Source: Carya illinoinensis (lineage: Eukaryota; Streptophyta; Magnoliopsida; Fagales; Juglandaceae). Taken from it: a DNA stretch of 64,000 nucleotides. The translations under genes and the position numbers were made by a program. Below, one piece after another: positions 42,424 through 53,985 of this stretch (positions within the stretch are counted from its first letter, which is position 1; each line of letters starts with the position of its first letter). The notes beneath the pieces are model-generated. The model saw only the letters and a list, made by a program, of their open reading frames with translations, did not search any database and was not told the origin of the DNA. The stretch covers positions 9,846,001 to 9,910,000 of the forward strand of contig NC_056760.1 of NCBI RefSeq assembly GCF_018687715.1, in the 5' to 3' direction.

Positions 42424-45400
42424 ATGGAAAGATCTGGAAGAGATAGGGGCTCTGAAAATGCCAGTAGCTCTGGACGTCGGTCCACCGTGTCAAATGCCAA
42501 GTTTGAAGTTGAGAAGTTCGATGGAACAAGCAACTTCGGCATGTGGCAGTGTGAAGTCATGGACGTTTTGATCCAACAAGAGTTGGATATTGCGTTGGAA
42601 GGAAAGCCAGACGATATGACTGATCAGGGTTGGAAGAAGCTTAATACTCAAGCTTGTAGTACAATCCGGTTATGCCTTACCAAAGAACAAAAGTATTTTG
42701 TCATGAGAGAGACAGATGCTAGGGTACTTTGGCAGAAATTGGAGGATAAGTTCATGAAGAAGAGCATTGAGAGCTGTTTGCACTTGAAGAAGAAGCTCTT
42801 CAGATTCCAATTTCGTGAAGGTATTTCAATGACTGAACATCTGAATAGTTACAACCAAATTCTTGCTGATTTGTTAAATTTAGATGTTAAAATCGAAGAT
42901 GAAGATAAAGCTTTACTTTTACTAAATTCCTTGCCTGATACATATGAGCATTTGATTACTACTCTATTGTATGGGAAGGAAAAGATTAGTTTTGAAGATG
43001 TATCTAGCTCTTTAATTAGCAATGAGTACCGGAGAAAAGATAAACAGGTACAACAAGATACATCAAGTGAAGCGCTAACAGCAAGAGGGAGACCACAGTC
43101 AAGATATCCTGGAAAGAAGAAAGGTTTTCAATCGAAAACCCGAGCCACATCACGTGGTTCATCAGTCGGAAGAAAGCTCGCCAAAGACGAGTGTTCCTTT
43201 TGTCACAACAAAGGACACTGGAAGAAGGATTGTCCCAAACTGAAGGGACAACAGCAGAATCAACCCACCACAGCCAATGTCGTGGACAGAGATGATGATT
43301 CAGATTTTTCCTTGATAAGTTCATCATCCATTTGTCATTCCGATGAATGGATTATGGATTTCGGATGTACCTATCACATGTGTCCCAATCGGGACTGGTT
43401 TACTGACTTCAAAAAGATTGAAGGTGGAACAGTACTTATGGGCAATGACAGTGCCTGTAAGACTCAGGGAATAGGTAGCATTCGGCTAAAGCTGCACGAT
43501 GGTAGCGTCAAGACTCTGACAGAAGTTCGGTACATTCCGGACTTGCGGAAGAATCTCATCTCACTGGGAGCTCTGGATTCAAAGGGATTCAGAATCACCA
43601 TTGAAGACGGAACTCTCAAAGTATTAATGGGAGTTCAGGTGGCTATGAAGGGTTTGAGGCGAGGAAACTTGTACTTCTTGCAAGGAAGTACTGTTGCTGG
43701 AAGAGCTTCCACAGGCTGTGAGAAGCTAGATGAGACTGATGATGACACCTCCAGTCTGTGGCATATGCGTATGGGACACGCAGGAGAAAAAGCTTTGCAA
43801 ACACTGGTGAAGCAAGGCTTACTCAAAGGTGCCAAGACTGGTAAACTGTCTTTCTGTGAGCACTGTGTATTGGGGAAGCAGAGGCGGATCAAGTTTGGAA
43901 CCGCAGTACACAATACACAGGGAATACTTGACTATGTGCACTCCGATGTTTGGGGACCTACCCAAAATGCATCTTTGGGAGGTAAACATTGGTTTGTAAC
44001 TTTTGTAGATGATTATTCTCGTCGTGTGTGGGTATATACGATGAAGAATAAAGATGAAGTGCTGCAAATCTTCCTTGATTGGAAGAAAATGGTTGAGACT
44101 CAGACCGGCAGAAAGATCAAGCGGCTCAGATCTGATAATGGAGGTGAATACACTTCAGATCCCTTCATGGAAGTATGCCGGAGAGAGGGAATTGTCAGAC
44201 ACTTCACAGTACGAGGTACACCGCAGCAGAATGGTGTGGCAGAACGAATGAATCGTACTTTACTAGAGAAAGTACGATGTATGTTGCTGGATGCTGGATT
44301 CAGTAAACAATTTTGGGCTGAAGCTGTGACATATGCCTGCCACCTCATCAACCGACTACCCGCATCTGCCAATGACGGGAAGACACCCACTGAAATGTGG
44401 AGAGGTACACATGCTACTGATTATAACTCTTTACACATTTTCGGATGTCCTGCTTACTATCACGCTAAAGAGAGTAAGCTTGATCCTAGAGCCAAGAAAG
44501 CAAAATTCTTGGGCTTTAGTACTGGTGTAAAAGGGTATAGACTCTGGTGCATAGAGTCTAAAAATGTGATCATCAGTAGAGATGTTACCTTCAACGAATC
44601 TGAGATGCTTAAGTCACATAAGCATAGAGATTCCAGTGAATGCAGCCATGATAGCGAAACACCTGGTGATTCGCAAAAGGTGGAGTTTTTCACTCGAAAG
44701 GATTCAGGAGAAACAAATGGAGAGCACGGACAAGATGAGGTTGATAGTCGAGTCACAGTACCTCCAATACAACCTGAATCAATAGCAACCAACAGACCGA
44801 GAAGAGAGAAACGTGTACCGTCACGTTATGCAGACTATGTGACATATGCATTACCAGCTGAAGGGGGTGAGATCCCAACCACTTACAGAGAAGCCATACA
44901 GTCCAGTGAACAAGTTGAATGGACAAAGGCAATGAATGAAGAGATGCAGTCTCTTCACCAGAACCAGACTTGGGAGCTTGTGCCGCTTCCAAAAGGAAAG
45001 AAGACAATTGGCTGTAAGTGGATCTTCAATCAGAAAGATGATCAAGCTGCTAAGAATGGAGTGCGATACAAAGCTAGGTTGGTAGCCAAGGGCTACGCTC
45101 AGACAGAGGGAATTGACTACAGTGAAGTATTCTCTCCTGTTGTGAAGCATTCATCCATTCGGATATTGCTAGCTTTGGTAGCACAATATGATCTTGAGTT
45201 AGCACAGCTTGATGTAAAGACAGCTTTCTTGCATGGTGATCTGGAAGAGGAGATTTATCTGTCTCAACCAGAAGGATTCAAAGAAGCTGGCAAAGAAAAC
45301 TGGGTATGCAGTCTGAAGAAGTCTCTCTATGGCTTGAAGCAGTCACCTCGGCAATGGTATAAGCGGTTTGACCGCTTTATGATGGATCTGAAATACACTC

Positions 45401-46440
45401 GTTGCCAATACGATCATTGTGTATATTTCAGAAAACTTGCAGATGGATCTTTCATTTATTTGCTTTTATATGTAGATGATATGTTAATTGCATGTAAAAG
45501 CAAGGGGGAGATAGATCGCTTAAAAACTCAGTTAAGTCGTGAGTTTGACATGAAAGATCTGGGAGAAGCTCGAAGAATACTGGGGATGGAGATCAGCAGA
45601 GATAGGGTGAAAGGTATAGTTCACCTTACTCAGAAGCAATATCTGAAGAGAATACTGCAACGCTTCAACATCGACTCAAAGACGAAGCCGGTGAGTACTC
45701 CAATGGCCCCATATTTCAAGCTCAGTGCATTGCAGTCTCCTAAAACTGATGAAGAGCGGGACTACATGAGAAATGTCCCATATGCAAGTGTTGTAGGAAG
45801 CTTAATATATGCCATGGTGTGTACACGACCTGATATCTCCCAGGCCGTTAGCTTAATTAGCCGCTATATGCATAATCCTGGAAAGACTCATTGGCATGCG
45901 GCTAAGTGGATTCTACGGTACATTTTAGGAACCGTAGATATTGGTTTGAAGTTCGAGAAGAGTGAAGATAGTCTAGTAACTGGGTATGTTGACTCAGACT
46001 ATGCAGGTGATCTTGACAAACGCCGATCGACAACTGGATATGTGTTCACTATGGCTGGAGGACCAGTTAGTTGGCGATCAACTTTGCAGTCGACAATTGC
46101 ACTATCATCAACTGAGGCTGAATACATGGCTGTAACAGAAGCCGTGAAAGAAGCCATTTGGTTACAGGGATTGGTAACAGACTTGGGCTTTAAGCAGCAA
46201 GAGGTTACCGTTTACTGTGACAGTCAGAGTGCAATTCATCTGGCCAAGAATCAAGTATATCACTCTCGAACAAAGCATATAGATGTCCGTTTCCACTTCG
46301 TACGTGAGATATTGGAAGAAGGGGACATTCTACTTCAGAAGATTGGCACTGAAGATAATCCAGCAGATATGTTGACAAAAGTCGTCACCGGGATCAAGTT
46401 CCAACACTGTTTGGACTTGATTAATATCTCATACTGCTGA
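42424..46440 (+). CDS. Copia-2 gag-pol polyprotein, 1338 residues, uninterrupted
   Basis: A single frame encoding all element proteins. A UBN2-type gag occupies residues about 20-230. The zinc knuckle CSFCHNKGHWKKDC lies at 257-270. The protease site is at about 309-318, where the motif reads MDFGCTYHMC, so the residue after the catalytic Asp312 is Phe instead of Ser or Thr. The integrase has LWHMRMGHAGEK and FCEHCVLGKQRR (zinc region), then SDVWGP, DDYSRRVWVY, RSDNGGEY and TPQQNGVAERMNR. Reverse transcriptase follows, with QLDVKTAFLHGDLEEEIY and the catalytic YVDDMLIA at 1016-1023. RNase H has LSSTEAEYMAVTEA and YCDSQSAIHLAKN, ending NPADMLTKVV. The start at 42424 matches the gag beginnings of related elements. 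Everything looks active except the protease change, which could block processing. Confidence 0.96.
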   Translation: MERSGRDRGSENASSSGRRSTVSNAKFEVEKFDGTSNFGMWQCEVMDVLIQQELDIALEGKPDDMTDQGWKKLNTQACSTIRLCLTKEQKYFVMRETDARVLWQKLEDKFMKKSIESCLHLKKKLFRFQFREGISMTEHLNSYNQILADLLNLDVKIEDEDKALLLLNSLPDTYEHLITTLLYGKEKISFEDVSSSLISNEYRRKDKQVQQDTSSEALTARGRPQSRYPGKKKGFQSKTRATSRGSSVGRKLAKDECSFCHNKGHWKKDCPKLKGQQQNQPTTANVVDRDDDSDFSLISSSSICHSDEWIMDFGCTYHMCPNRDWFTDFKKIEGGTVLMGNDSACKTQGIGSIRLKLHDGSVKTLTEVRYIPDLRKNLISLGALDSKGFRITIEDGTLKVLMGVQVAMKGLRRGNLYFLQGSTVAGRASTGCEKLDETDDDTSSLWHMRMGHAGEKALQTLVKQGLLKGAKTGKLSFCEHCVLGKQRRIKFGTAVHNTQGILDYVHSDVWGPTQNASLGGKHWFVTFVDDYSRRVWVYTMKNKDEVLQIFLDWKKMVETQTGRKIKRLRSDNGGEYTSDPFMEVCRREGIVRHFTVRGTPQQNGVAERMNRTLLEKVRCMLLDAGFSKQFWAEAVTYACHLINRLPASANDGKTPTEMWRGTHATDYNSLHIFGCPAYYHAKESKLDPRAKKAKFLGFSTGVKGYRLWCIESKNVIISRDVTFNESEMLKSHKHRDSSECSHDSETPGDSQKVEFFTRKDSGETNGEHGQDEVDSRVTVPPIQPESIATNRPRREKRVPSRYADYVTYALPAEGGEIPTTYREAIQSSEQVEWTKAMNEEMQSLHQNQTWELVPLPKGKKTIGCKWIFNQKDDQAAKNGVRYKARLVAKGYAQTEGIDYSEVFSPVVKHSSIRILLALVAQYDLELAQLDVKTAFLHGDLEEEIYLSQPEGFKEAGKENWVCSLKKSLYGLKQSPRQWYKRFDRFMMDLKYTRCQYDHCVYFRKLADGSFIYLLLYVDDMLIACKSKGEIDRLKTQLSREFDMKDLGEARRILGMEISRDRVKGIVHLTQKQYLKRILQRFNIDSKTKPVSTPMAPYFKLSALQSPKTDEERDYMRNVPYASVVGSLIYAMVCTRPDISQAVSLISRYMHNPGKTHWHAAKWILRYILGTVDIGLKFEKSEDSLVTGYVDSDYAGDLDKRRSTTGYVFTMAGGPVSWRSTLQSTIALSSTEAEYMAVTEAVKEAIWLQGLVTDLGFKQQEVTVYCDSQSAIHLAKNQVYHSRTKHIDVRFHFVREILEEGDILLQKIGTEDNPADMLTKVVTGIKFQHCLDLINISYC

Positions 46441-46570
46441 GCACCCACGGGTGCATTGGCGCCTTAGGGCGCATTTGGTAGCGGAGATCTCTCATGGCAA
46501 ACGAACATTTCGATAAAGGGATGAAATCATTGGAAGGATACAACATGCAGTATCCTAATGTGGCACACTT

Positions 46571-46586
46571 GGGTGGAGGGGGTGAT
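46571..46586 (+). other. Copia-2 polypurine tract
   Basis: GGGTGGAGGGGGTGAT immediately before the TG of the 3' LTR. Confidence 0.85.
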
Positions 46587-46964
46587 TGTTGAGGGACCAC
46601 CCCATGTGTGCCATCCACCCACCCCATGTGTGCCATCCACTATGTGTGCCCATGTGTTGGTGGTGTCCAATTCACATGATGATATTCCTCACTAAGTGCT
46701 TTCATTGAGTGTCTAGCTTGTGCATTCCAGCACATATGTGGAGGGAGAAGGGTTGAGCCTCTCCTATAAATAGGAGAGGTCATATGAAGGGAAATTCATC
46801 CCATTGAGAGAGAGAAGCAAGAGAGTGTGTGTAGTGTGCCATTTGAGATAGAGTTGTTTTGAATATAGTGTTTCCGCTCAGTGGACGTAGGCAAATTGCC
46901 GAACCACTTAAATATTGTCTCTATCTATTTTGTGTTTATTTTCAGGGTAGCTTAAGGCACAACA
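46587..46964 (+). repeat. Copia-2 3' LTR
   Basis: 378 bases, one mismatch to the 5' LTR, ending AGGCACAACA before the gagag duplication. Its own promoter (TATA palindrome 46758-46779) points toward the HD-Zip gene about 1.6 kb away. Confidence 0.97.
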
Positions 46965-47995
46965 GAGAGACCCTCGCTCTCTCTCTCTCCCTCCCGCAAT
47001 TACACCATGCACCCTCCCCTCCATAAATGCTATTACATCCTCTCGATCAATACGCTGTGCATTAACTCCACGCTGCTACATACCCTCAACTCGTTTCCAT
47101 TTCTTCTTCTTCTCAACCCTTCAAAGCCAGGCGCCCCCTGATATCTCGATTTTATATTCTGTTTTTCCTCGACCGTTTCTCTTTCTCCTTGCGTCTCCTT
47201 TCCTCTCTGATCATCGATCTTCATCACCGAGTTATTCTTGAACCCTTTTTGAACAGTACTACAAGTATAGATCATCATGCCCCAAGAAAAACTAAAAAAC
47301 CAGTACCCTTTCGGCCTTCAAAACTAAGCGTCCGGTGACCCATAAGTCAAAAAGAGATCTAACCACCCTTCTCTCACGGTTTTTTTCGAACCACGTACTC
47401 CAAAGGGTTTTTATGCTTCAAGCTTAAAACAGCCATATCACATATATCTGTTGTGACTTGTATCTCAAACCATTGTTCGTTACTTTAGCATAAAACCGAA
47501 ATGATTGGGAGAGAGTGAGCGAGCAGTCCGTGTTTGTGTTCACCGAGATCTTAGCATGCGTTATAATCTTAGTTTTAAAGTGTAGATGTCAAAGGCCTTC
47601 TCAAGAGTGTCGACTCTTTCCTGCCACGTTTGTTTCAAAATCTAGTCTTTCGGGACTTTAGAGGAGAAAGGTTGAAGCCTTTTGGAAGCCCAAATCAGTA
47701 ATCTCTGCCCCTCTGCTATACGTACCGGGTACTATTCCTGTGAGCTTTTTCTCAGACAGTGACAGATAATCTATTTAAAGCATTCCCCCACTTGCTCCTC
47801 AATTGAAACCAAACCCAGTCCTTCCTACGCATCTTAAGTAGAGAGATTTTATATATAGAGACGTGCGGTTTCTAGGTTTTGTACTGGAAGAGTGAAATAT
47901 GGTATCCGGGAAAATGCTTCGGGTGAATGAGTTGAAGGGAGCATAAAAGCTGCTGATCAGCTTGATACAGTCAACTTTGTGGCGAAGCAGAACAG
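46965..47995 (+). promoter_or_regulatory. Proximal promoter and 5' leader region of the HD-Zip gene
   Basis: CT-rich DNA with no ORF of note. The last part is the likely first (non-coding) exon, ending at aacag|gtaattt (donor at 47996). A TATA-like tatttaaag near 47773 is a candidate core promoter. I looked for the L1 box (TAAATG(C/T)A) expected of epidermal genes in this class and found only near matches such as taaatgct (about 47026). Confidence 0.45.
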
Positions 47996-48263
47996 GTAAT
48001 TTGTTTCATTATTTTTTTGAATAAGATAAATTGGTATGGAAATTAAAAGTGGAATAAGATGTTATTATAATATTATTTTTTAATATTATTATTATTTTAA
48101 AATTAAAAAAATTAATTATTTATTATATTTTATATAAAAATTTTAAAAAATTGTAACCATGAAATATTCTTATATACCAATGAACTTAGTTTTTAGAGAT
48201 ACGTGTTAGATACTTTTTTTCTACAAGATTTGTTTCCTATATATTAGTTACAGGTTTTAACGC

Positions 48264-48316
<53 letters not shown>

Positions 48317-48536
48317 CCCCCTAATTTGTTCTTTTTTTTTCTTGGAATTATGGGGTGGGTAGTTTACTATACGTATATTTTCCACTGTTCTAGAAATTTT
48401 ATTTTTCGTGGTATTCATATTTCATTCAGGTCTCAATTGCGTTAACATAATCTGCTTCTTCCAAGTCGATCATTAATTAATTAGCTTCTATTTTCCTTTC
48501 TTATTAAAAAGCACAGAGTTCCAATATTCGTAGATA
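47996..48536 (+). other. Inferred 5' UTR intron of the HD-Zip gene
   Basis: From donor gtaattt to one of two close AG sites (48532 or 48536) just before the ATG. ATML1/PDF2-type genes typically have a leader intron, which supports this. It holds a family B-like AT-rich segment (about 48035-48160) and a (CT)25 microsatellite. Confidence 0.5.
48265..48314 (+). repeat. (CT)25 microsatellite in the 5' UTR intron
   Basis: Uninterrupted CT dinucleotides followed by a C-run. Confidence 0.97.
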
Positions 48537-48539
48537 GTT

Positions 48540-51500
48540 ATGGAAATGTTTCAGCCAAACATGTTCGAGACTCACCATCTTATGCTAGACATGATGATGA
48601 CACCCAAGTCTTCCGACAGTGAATTGGTAAAGATCATTAGAGATCAGGACGATTTCGAGACTGGAACAGGCACTGAAATCATGGAAGCTCCCTCCGGAGA
48701 AGACCAAGATCCCAACCAAAGCTCCAAAAGGAAGCCCTATCACCGCCATACCCAGCGTCAAATCCAGGAAATGGAAACGTAAGTATTCCCACTATTAATA
48801 CAGGAAAGAGCTAGAGATATCCATTATAACTGTGCGATATAATGTTTTAGTGATTTGAACATTGTTTCTAGCTTCTTCAAGGAGTGCCCTCATCCAGACG
48901 ACAAGCAAAGGAAAGAACTGAGCCGTCAGCTAGGGTTAGAGCCTCTACAAGTCAAATTTTGGTTCCAAAATAAGCGGACGCAAATGAAAGTACGTAACGC
49001 GCTCACATATAAGAGTATGCATTTCAGAAGTTTCATGCGTTTCCCAAAAAAATGTAACTTCTTCAAGCATTCATGTACCTAATGCTGATGATCACACACC
49101 AATGACTAAACTTCTTCCATCATAGGCCCAAAATGAACGCCATGAGAATGCAATTTTAAAGGCAGAGAACGAAAAACTTCGTGCGGAGAACAATAGGTTT
49201 AAGGAATCTCTTGGGAATACGTCATGCCCCAACTGTGGAGGTCCAGCAGCTCCTGGTGAGATGTCGTTCGACGAGCAGCATCTGAGGATCGAGAATGCTC
49301 GTTTAAGAGAAGAGGTGAATTAATTATGCCCAGCTTTAGCAAATATTGTGTTGTATTTGCAGTTTATTAAGTAATAGTCTTATGAATTTTTTGTTTTCGG
49401 GTTGATCGCAGGTTGATAGGATATCTGGGATTGTGGCCAAATATTTTGGCAAGCCTTTGACTTCATATTCTCACCTTTCACCCCCCGTGCCTTCCCGCTC
49501 CCTTGATCTTGGGGTCGGGAACTTTGGAGCGCAGACAGGATTTGTAGGGGAGATTTATGGAGGGAATGATCTCCTCAGGTCAGTTTCAGGGCCTCATGAG
49601 GCAGATAAGCCAATGATTGTTGAGCTTGCCGTGGCAGCAATGGAAGAACTCGTAAGGATGGCTCACGGTGGAGAGCCATTGTGGGTTTCGTGTGCCAACT
49701 CTACTGAGATATTGAATGAAGAAGAATATTTGCGGACTTTCCCAAGGGGAATAGGCCCCAAACCATTAGGATTAAAATCAGAAGCTTCGAGGGAATCTGC
49801 CGTAGTTGTTATGAATCATATCAACCTTGTTGAGATTCTCATGGATGTGGTAGGCACTTCTCCCATAGATTAATATGATTATCGGCTTATTATGAATTAA
49901 TTTGAAACGTTTCTTACACTAATATTTTTTTTATCAGAAACGATGGTCAACTGTGTTTTGTGGTATTGTTTCGAGAGCAATGACTGTAGATGTCCTCTCA
50001 ACTGGAGTGGCAGGGAACTATAATGGAGCCTTGCAAGTGGTATTTAAAGAGTCCTTTTACTCTTCAAACTAATCTAATGTGCTTTCCTAAGCAAGAACAG
50101 AGATTTTTTAGCAAGAAAATTCAACAGCTGCGCCTAACTTTTGTTCTCCTACAGATGACAGCTGAATTCCAAGTCCCTTCACCGCTTGTTCCAACTCGTG
50201 AAAATTACTTTGTAAGGTACTGTAAACAGCATGCCGACGGGACTTGGGCAGTTGTTGACGTTTCCTTAGATAATTTGCGCCCGAGTTTGATTTCAAGGAG
50301 TAGACGAAGGCCATCTGGTTGTTTGATCCAAGAATTGCCAAATGGTTACTCAAAAGTAATGAAAGCTCTTAAATCCACCTTGTATATAATATTAGATATA
50401 TAATTCAGTCGTCTAATTTGTCATATTTTCATAATTATGTAGGTTACATGGATCGAACATGTAGATGTAGATGACAGAGCTGTTCACAGCATATACAGAC
50501 CATTGGTCAATTCAGGTATTGCTTTCGGAGCAAAACGTTGGGTGGCGACCTTAGATCGACAATGTGAACGTCTTGCTAGTTCAATGGCCAATAACATTCC
50601 AGCAGGAGATTTATGTGGTAAATTATTTCAGTTGTTTTTCCTTTTTGGTAAACTCATGCTCTTAGGATCATAGAAACCTCATTCACCAGATTTGTCTTCC
50701 CTGCTCTTTCAAAATCAATTGTAATGCATAGTAATAACAAGCACAGAAGGGAGAAAGAGTATGCTGAAGCTGGCAGAAAGAATGGTGATGAGTTTTTGTA
50801 CTGGTGTGGGTGCTTCTACTTCGCACGCATGGACAACATTATCAGCAACAGGTCCTGATGAAGTAAGGGTTATGACCAGAAAGAGCACGGATGATCCCGG
50901 CAGGCCTCTTGGTATTGTGCTGAGCGCTGCAACTTCCTTCTGGATTCCAGTTCCAACAAAGAGGGTTTTTGACTTCCTTCGGTATGAGAACTCTCGAACC
51001 CAGGTATTTGCGTGCGAAGCTTACTTGCATAGATTTCTTCTATTATGTTAAAACAACTGGCTGTTCAGTATTTGGTACTCAAAATATACTTTGTTTCTAA
51101 AGGATTTTGATCTTTCAGTGGGATATCCTTTCGAACGGTGGCCTAGTTCAAGAAATGGCACACATAGCCAATGGTCGTGATCAAGGCAACTGTGTCTCTT
51201 TACTACGAGTAAATGTAAGTTCCTCATGTGTGCGTGGAACATCTATCTAGCTAGCTCGAGCTCAATATATCTGAAAATCTATCTCATCAAAATCGAAACT
51301 GACGATTCTCATTGAGAAAACTAAATTGTCTGTGTCATGACGAACTGCAGAGCGCGAATTCAAGTCAAAGCAATATGCTGATACTACAAGAGAGTTGCAC
51401 TGATTCAACTGGATCATACGTAATTTATGCTCCAGTTGATATAGTTGCCATGAACGTGGTCTTAAGTGGCGGGGATCCAGATTACGTCGCACTTCTACCA

Positions 51501-51716
51501 TCAGGTTTTGCCATACTGCCCGATGGGCCTGGTGTAAACGGTGGGGGCATTCATGGGGTTGGATCCGGAGGCTCTCTGTTGACAGTAGCGTTTCAAATCT
51601 TAGTAGATTCAGTCCCAACGGCAAAACTCTCTCTTGGATCAGTGGCTACAGTGAACAGTCTAATAAAGTGCACGGTAGAAAGAATCAAGGCTGCAGTCAT
51701 GTGTGACAATTCATGA
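48540..51716 (+). CDS. Class IV HD-Zip transcription factor, ATML1/PDF2-like, ten coding exons
   Basis: join(48540..48778,48872..48989,49126..49314,49412..49849,49938..50039,50155..50355,50443..50617,50732..51003,51119..51214,51351..51716), 2196 bases, 731 residues; every junction is GT/AG and keeps frame. The N-terminus begins [13 protein letters not shown], like PDF2/ATML1. The homeodomain runs about 64-120 ([46 protein letters not shown]). The zipper-loop-zipper follows, with the CPNCGG redox-type motif and [20 protein letters not shown]. The START domain (from about [18 protein letters not shown]) and a C-terminal HD-SAD region end in [13 protein letters not shown]. Such factors bind the L1 box and specify epidermal (L1) identity. 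ATML1 and PDF2 are slightly longer (about 740-760); here the loop after FAILPDG is short. The gene looks intact and functional. Confidence 0.96.
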
Positions 51717-53396
51717 TTGACAGGATCACTTAATATGGTGAGAGATCAAATCTTCAAACTCGGTTTTAGTTTTATTTGATCATGCACTTACGTACAATAA
51801 GTTTTTGGGGTCAGTGACTTGATGAAATTGAACTAATTCGTATCTTGTCTCTAATTATTACTTCGGAAAGGACCTAACTTCTGTTTTGCCCTTTATGATA
51901 TTAATTGCTGCAGAACAAAAGAACGGATGAAAAGAAGGGAGCCAAGCCAGGGAAGGTACGTGATGCATGCATAGTCCAAAATTCGGATCAGAGATACAAC
52001 GAAGGAAAGAAGTCAAGAACGCACCCTATAATAATATCATTTCCTGGCAGATCATGTCAGTCGCACTGCGAGGCTTATGGGAATGTAAAATCAGACTGAT
52101 GTCATAATTAATTAATAGTAGTCTCCTGCAGTCAGCTTTTCTTAACTTCCTATGAGGATTATGATATATATATATATATATTAGGTTTTCTTTGATAAGT
52201 GGTTGACTTAGAATTAGGAGGTATTAGTTCGACCGTTGAAGGTCGGTCGGTAACAAATTTAGGGTTTTCTTTGTTGTATTTGTAGTTTTTAGAATGAACC
52301 AATAAGCTCTTGTTACAAGAGCCTATCCTAGTAATATTGATATATGAGATCTGAATTTAAGGGCAAAGTCGATTTACTCGTGATAGACTGCTAAGTAACA
52401 TGCTTCAAATCTACTTTACATTGACAATATAAGTATCTTTACAGTCTAATGTAACATACCACATAATCAATCCACGTTATTCTATGAGTTTATTTTTATA
52501 AAAAAATTTTATGGCCAAAGTGTTAATTCTCCAACAAGAAAAGAGAATGGTATTTTAGTTTAAATCTATTATACGATAAACTAGGCAAAGTTATATTAAT
52601 CATGTCATCTGTACTCGAACCTAAACACCAAGGGTTTCTCACACCCACAAGACCACAACAATTGATCTTTTGCTTAACCATATATATTGCATATTAATTG
52701 TGAGCAATTTAAAATTAATGCTTCCTTTATCTTTTTAATAGTACCTCATTTTAAGTCTGTGGACGTTGCTGGCTATATTTGATCAGTAGGCTGAAGGGCA
52801 GGGGTACAACAATTTATCATGCAAGTAGTACTCGTCATTATGCAAGCTAGAGGCACGAAGTTCTTGATGCCTGCTAAGATATAAGAAGTCTGTGGAGACA
52901 AGTTAATATAATGTCGTAACTTACAGTACTATCTGATACCAGATAAAGCAACTACCTACCTACGTACCACGCTCTCTCCTCCCTTATAAATTTTTCCCAT
53001 ATGTATTGAAAAATCCTTACCTACCACCAGCTTGATCTTCCTAAATTCAGGAAAAAATGTTTTAATTTAATTCATTTCCCTACCTAGCCTGCTACCTCTT
53101 ATATTTTCTCAACCATCTCTGATCCAGATCTCTCCTAACTATTAAAATCCTCCACCCAGCCCTTCCAATATAGCAACCAGCTAATTTATATAGAGCCTAA
53201 CTACCTAGGAGGAATCTTGCATTAATCATTGGTCATAAAAACTCACCCATAGATCGATAAGTACTATTAACTATAGATTGGTTTCTTCTATACCATTTTA
53301 GCAAGACTGCCCCATAAAAAGTGTGAATTTGTAGGATCGATCTTTATTTTGCTTGAACAGCAATCGGTTTATATACACTCTCATGTCTATTGAATC

Positions 53397-53430
<34 letters not shown>

Positions 53431-53794
53431 GGTTCTCCATGATATACGTACGTAATTGGCGATCCCAAACCATGCAATCTTTTTGTGACTAATTACTTCA
53501 TTAATTAAACAAGGTGCAAAGGGTTGGACTTTAGATTTTCTGGATGAGGAGTTTCGAGAGCGATGCTTTTGTGACCTTGTTCGAACTGATAAATGGGATC
53601 TTTTCTATATTATTCACTAATTTTTGTATTTGTGATTTTCTTCTGCCTTAATGAGGTTTTTAATAAAAATGAAACTTAGCCTCTTTCAAAATAAAAAATA
53701 AAAAAATTAAGAAAGTTTTGGGAAGAGCCTCTAAGCCCAAATTAAGATGCATGACTGCTCACTGATCACAATTGCTTCCAAGGCTTACAGTCCA
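51717..53794. other. 3' UTR of the HD-Zip gene and spacer
   Basis: 51717 to about 52140 is the likely 3' UTR; the small ORF in it at 51905-52099 has no motif. A TA run lies at 53400-53426. No gene or named repeat after that. Confidence 0.5.
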
Positions 53795-53985
53795 TACATA
53801 CTCAACTAACTTCAACTCATTTTATTTAATTATTATAATTTTTTTTAATTTTAATACAAAATATAATAAATAATTTGATTTTTCTAAATCTTAATATAAT
53901 AATAATATTAAAAAATAATATTTTAATAATATTTATTAAATTTTTAACTTTCATCTCAACTCAATTTAACATTCAAACGCTGCTT
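53795..53985. repeat. AT-rich MITE-like element (family B)
   Basis: ctaacttcaactcattttat at the left and tttcatctcaactcaattta at the right, with 'aatacaaaatataataaata' and TAATATT blocks between. Same composition and order as the segments at 54940 and 58370. Confidence 0.45.

Larger units (their letters stand above)
41278..46964 (+). mobile_element. Copia-2: young, structurally intact Tork-like retrotransposon
   Basis: A 5.69-kb element with 378-bp LTRs that differ at one position (gggatcacc against gggaccacc). The target duplication gagag lies at 41273-41277 and 46965-46969, the primer site follows the 5' LTR and a purine tract precedes the 3' LTR. One uninterrupted gag-pol frame is present. 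LTR identity of 377/378 implies a very recent insertion. It lies in the same direction as, and upstream of, the HD-Zip gene. The protein order and sequence resemble Tnt1-type (Tork) elements and it is related to, but clearly a different family from, Copia-1. Confidence 0.97.
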
